Shown in pieces: positions 33,332-34,737 of a stretch of 34,737 nucleotides of DNA. The notes below the pieces were generated by a model, which was given only the letters and a program-made list of their open reading frames with translations, was not told the origin of the DNA and did not search any database. Both the position numbers and the translations under genes were made by a program. Every line of letters starts with the position of its first letter. Position 1 is the first letter of the stretch. Source of the stretch: Anaerolineae bacterium (lineage in GTDB: Bacteria > Chloroflexota > Anaerolineae > Anaerolineales > Villigracilaceae). The stretch lies in contig JAFLCF010000024.1 in the NCBI GenBank assembly GCA_017303735.1, positions 1 to 34,737 of the forward strand, written 5' to 3'.

Positions 33332-33901
33332 ATGAGCGAGACGTATCAGTCCAAACGGGAACGCCGGCAACGCATGTTGGAAGCCCTGCCAGTTGGCTTG
33401 CGGGAACATGTCTCCCTGCGCAATGTCGAAGCCGTGGCAGCGCTTTCCCCGCAGGCACAGATGCGCTTATTGGAAGCCATCCAAGCCGGTCTCACCCGAC
33501 TGCCACGTGCCATTGAACAATTACGCACCGACCCGGAAACTTCCGTTGCAGATCTGCTCAATCCCCCCGCACCAGCTGAAGCAATCGTACCGATCCAATC
33601 CGACCCGTCCTCCATTTCAAAGGATGTGGCGGATCAGATACAAGAGTGCTTTCCGGACATGCCGCGTGTGTCGGCGGAAGCGCTGGCAGATGCGGAGGTC
33701 ATGCAAGTCGTGCGATCTGTCGCAGAGACCCATCAGCAGGTGTTCAAGTCCAGTCACATCAAAACGGATTTCGTCATGCTGACTTTGTATGGATTGATGC
33801 GACAGACACTCGAACGCCTCGAAGAGATCATTGAAGAAACCCCTGCCCTGCGGCAGGCTTTTGAAAAAAACAACGAATGGAGAAAAGAAGAAACATGTTG
33901 A
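33332..33901 (+). CDS. Unknown 189-residue helical protein upstream of cpaB
   Basis: The product starts MSETYQSKRERRQRMLEALP and appears all-helical with a Pro-rich linker (LLNPPAPAEAIVP) in the middle and a C-terminal helix ending EWRKEETC. No membrane segment, signal or known domain. The ATG at 33332 is preferred over the ATG at 33293 because the additional 13 residues are a hydrophobic leader with poor support; no strong ribosome site is seen for either. Its stop overlaps the start of the CpaB-like gene by 7 bases, so the two are coupled and probably functionally related. It may be a cytoplasmic accessory of the pilus/secretion system. Confidence 0.65.
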   Translation: MSETYQSKRERRQRMLEALPVGLREHVSLRNVEAVAALSPQAQMRLLEAIQAGLTRLPRAIEQLRTDPETSVADLLNPPAPAEAIVPIQSDPSSISKDVADQIQECFPDMPRVSAEALADAEVMQVVRSVAETHQQVFKSSHIKTDFVMLTLYGLMRQTLERLEEIIEETPALRQAFEKNNEWRKEETC

Positions 33902-34737
33902 AACGAATTGCCTCGACCGGCGTGAACCTGGTGGTGCTGGGCGTGTCGGTTGGAATCTTTCTGGTGGCGTTCATCGCCCTCAATGCCCTCGGTGCAGCAC
34001 AGAAGCCGCCCACCATTTCCGTATTATCAGCCACACGCGACTTGAACATCGGCGATGTCCTCACCGCCAATGACCTGGCGGTCAAGACGGTTTTTCAGGA
34101 TGACAACGCCAGTTTGTATATTCCCGGTGAGGAAGTGACCGGAGTGGTCGGCGGGGTGGTGGCACAACCCATCTTCAGTGGACAGCCCATTTTTAGATCC
34201 GCGATTTTGGCACAGGCAGCAGAAGGCACTCGCCTCTCGGCAGTGCTGGCGCAATTCCCCGGACACAGTTTATTCCCCTTGCCTTTGGATGCGATGAACC
34301 TGGTATCGCCGGATGCGGAAGCCTTCCTGCCTGGAGACCTGATTGGTGTGACAGTGGTGATCAGCACCCGCCCGCAGCAAATGAGCACACCAACCCTGAT
34401 TCCAGAATTGGTTATTGATCCTGGGTATGTGGAACCGACCGCCCAGCCTTCCCCGCTTGAATTGGAACAGGCGGATGCCATCCACCGCTCCTTCCCGCCG
34501 CTTGCCAAGGATCTGTTCCCGATGGGTGTGCGCGTGATCGCGGTCCAGGGACTTCCACAACAAACAGAGTCCTCTGAAGACAGTGGCTCCTTCAACCTGG
34601 ATACCCAGCCGAAGATGTTGATCCTGCTTGTCCCTAATGAGAGTCGTGAAGTGTTGTCGCTGGCTCTGCAGCAGGGAGATCGTTTGGTGATTTCCCTGTT
34701 GGCACGCGGTGAGGAAACGCCCTCTGCCGGCTTTACC
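33895..34737 (+). CDS. cpaB: CpaB/RcpC-like Flp pilus assembly protein (3' partial)
   Basis: The frame from ATG 33895 (MLKRIASTGVNLVVLGVSVG) is open to the right edge, 281 codons, so the end is missing. It has one N-terminal membrane helix (about 10-33), a SAF domain (SVLSATRDLNIGDVLTANDL, about 48-110) and a C-terminal RcpC/CpaB-type region (MLILLVPNESREVLSLALQQ). CpaB proteins sit in the envelope and stabilise the secretin/assembly channel of Tad/Flp type IVc pili. The overlap with the 189-codon gene suggests an operon that continues rightwards, where CpaF/TadA, TadB and TadC would be expected. The link to conjugation or attachment is inference. Confidence 0.8.
   Translation, partial: MLKRIASTGVNLVVLGVSVGIFLVAFIALNALGAAQKPPTISVLSATRDLNIGDVLTANDLAVKTVFQDDNASLYIPGEEVTGVVGGVVAQPIFSGQPIFRSAILAQAAEGTRLSAVLAQFPGHSLFPLPLDAMNLVSPDAEAFLPGDLIGVTVVISTRPQQMSTPTLIPELVIDPGYVEPTAQPSPLELEQADAIHRSFPPLAKDLFPMGVRVIAVQGLPQQTESSEDSGSFNLDTQPKMLILLVPNESREVLSLALQQGDRLVISLLARGEETPSAGFT

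Noticed and set aside
33274..33332. 7-bp inverted repeat TGGACGC/GCGTCCA reaching the start codon of the 189-codon gene
   Set aside because: The loop of about 45 bases makes a stable structure doubtful; short repeats like this occur by chance.
1..34737. CRISPR arrays, tRNA or rRNA genes, insertion sequences and integrase attachment sites
   Set aside because: I looked for regularly spaced repeats, cloverleaf-like segments, transposase motifs and tRNA-end repeats and found none that hold up by eye.

Overview
The window reads as an accessory region of a bacterial mobile element. A phage-defence island (about 1-18,500, all + strand) abuts a replication/maintenance block (18,541-31,538, all - strand). 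A divergent + strand operon (32,282 to the right edge) ends in a CpaB-like pilus or secretion gene. No rRNA, tRNA, transposase, integrase, relaxase or CRISPR array was seen. The host is probably a mid-GC, Shine-Dalgarno-using bacterium. A Chloroflexota (Anaerolineae-like) source is my impression from the protein style and the CpaB gene; it is not proven by any marker here.

Left region (1-6,049): a 5'-truncated XRE-ImmA/IrrE metallopeptidase gene overlaps a PIN ribonuclease gene, which looks like a toxin-antitoxin pair. Sixteen bases later comes a 1,539-residue AT-rich STAND NTPase with an Mrr-like nuclease N-terminus, the architecture of Avs-type antiviral sensors. A terminator closes this unit.

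Defence operon (6,168-18,463): five tightly packed genes encode an SNF2 helicase with a DUF3883 nuclease-like tail, a DUF1156 adenine methyltransferase, a two-helix membrane protein, a Rad50-like ABC ATPase with a CPLC zinc hook, and a DUF499 AAA ATPase. The helicase/DUF1156/DUF499 set is a recognised DISARM-like, methylation-based anti-phage arrangement. The membrane protein and Rad50-like ATPase in the middle are the unusual part. Base composition is mosaic inside the methyltransferase gene, as if its central part and the two following genes had been exchanged.

Replication/maintenance block (18,541-31,538, - strand): a CHC2/TOPRIM primase, SSB, a 56-residue micro-protein, a DNA sliding clamp, RadC, a YubB-like (DUF1281) protein, several small unknown and mostly acidic proteins, a methyltransferase-helicase fusion and a small zinc protein. 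Five strong hairpins punctuate this array, each 20-26 nt before the next start codon, leaving no room for a promoter. Several genes shorter than 60 codons fit the array: 35, 46 and 56 residues.

Divergence zone (31,498-32,281): a near-consensus + strand promoter followed about 25 nt later by a terminator predicts a ~55-nt RNA antisense to the start of a 76-codon gene. Beyond it lies about 600 bp of gene-free, G/T-skewed DNA with G-runs, loose GGATGGG repeats and a DnaA-box-like site, a reasonable place for an origin of replication or transfer. If so, the - strand genes nearest it (primase, SSB, clamp and small proteins) would form its leading region.
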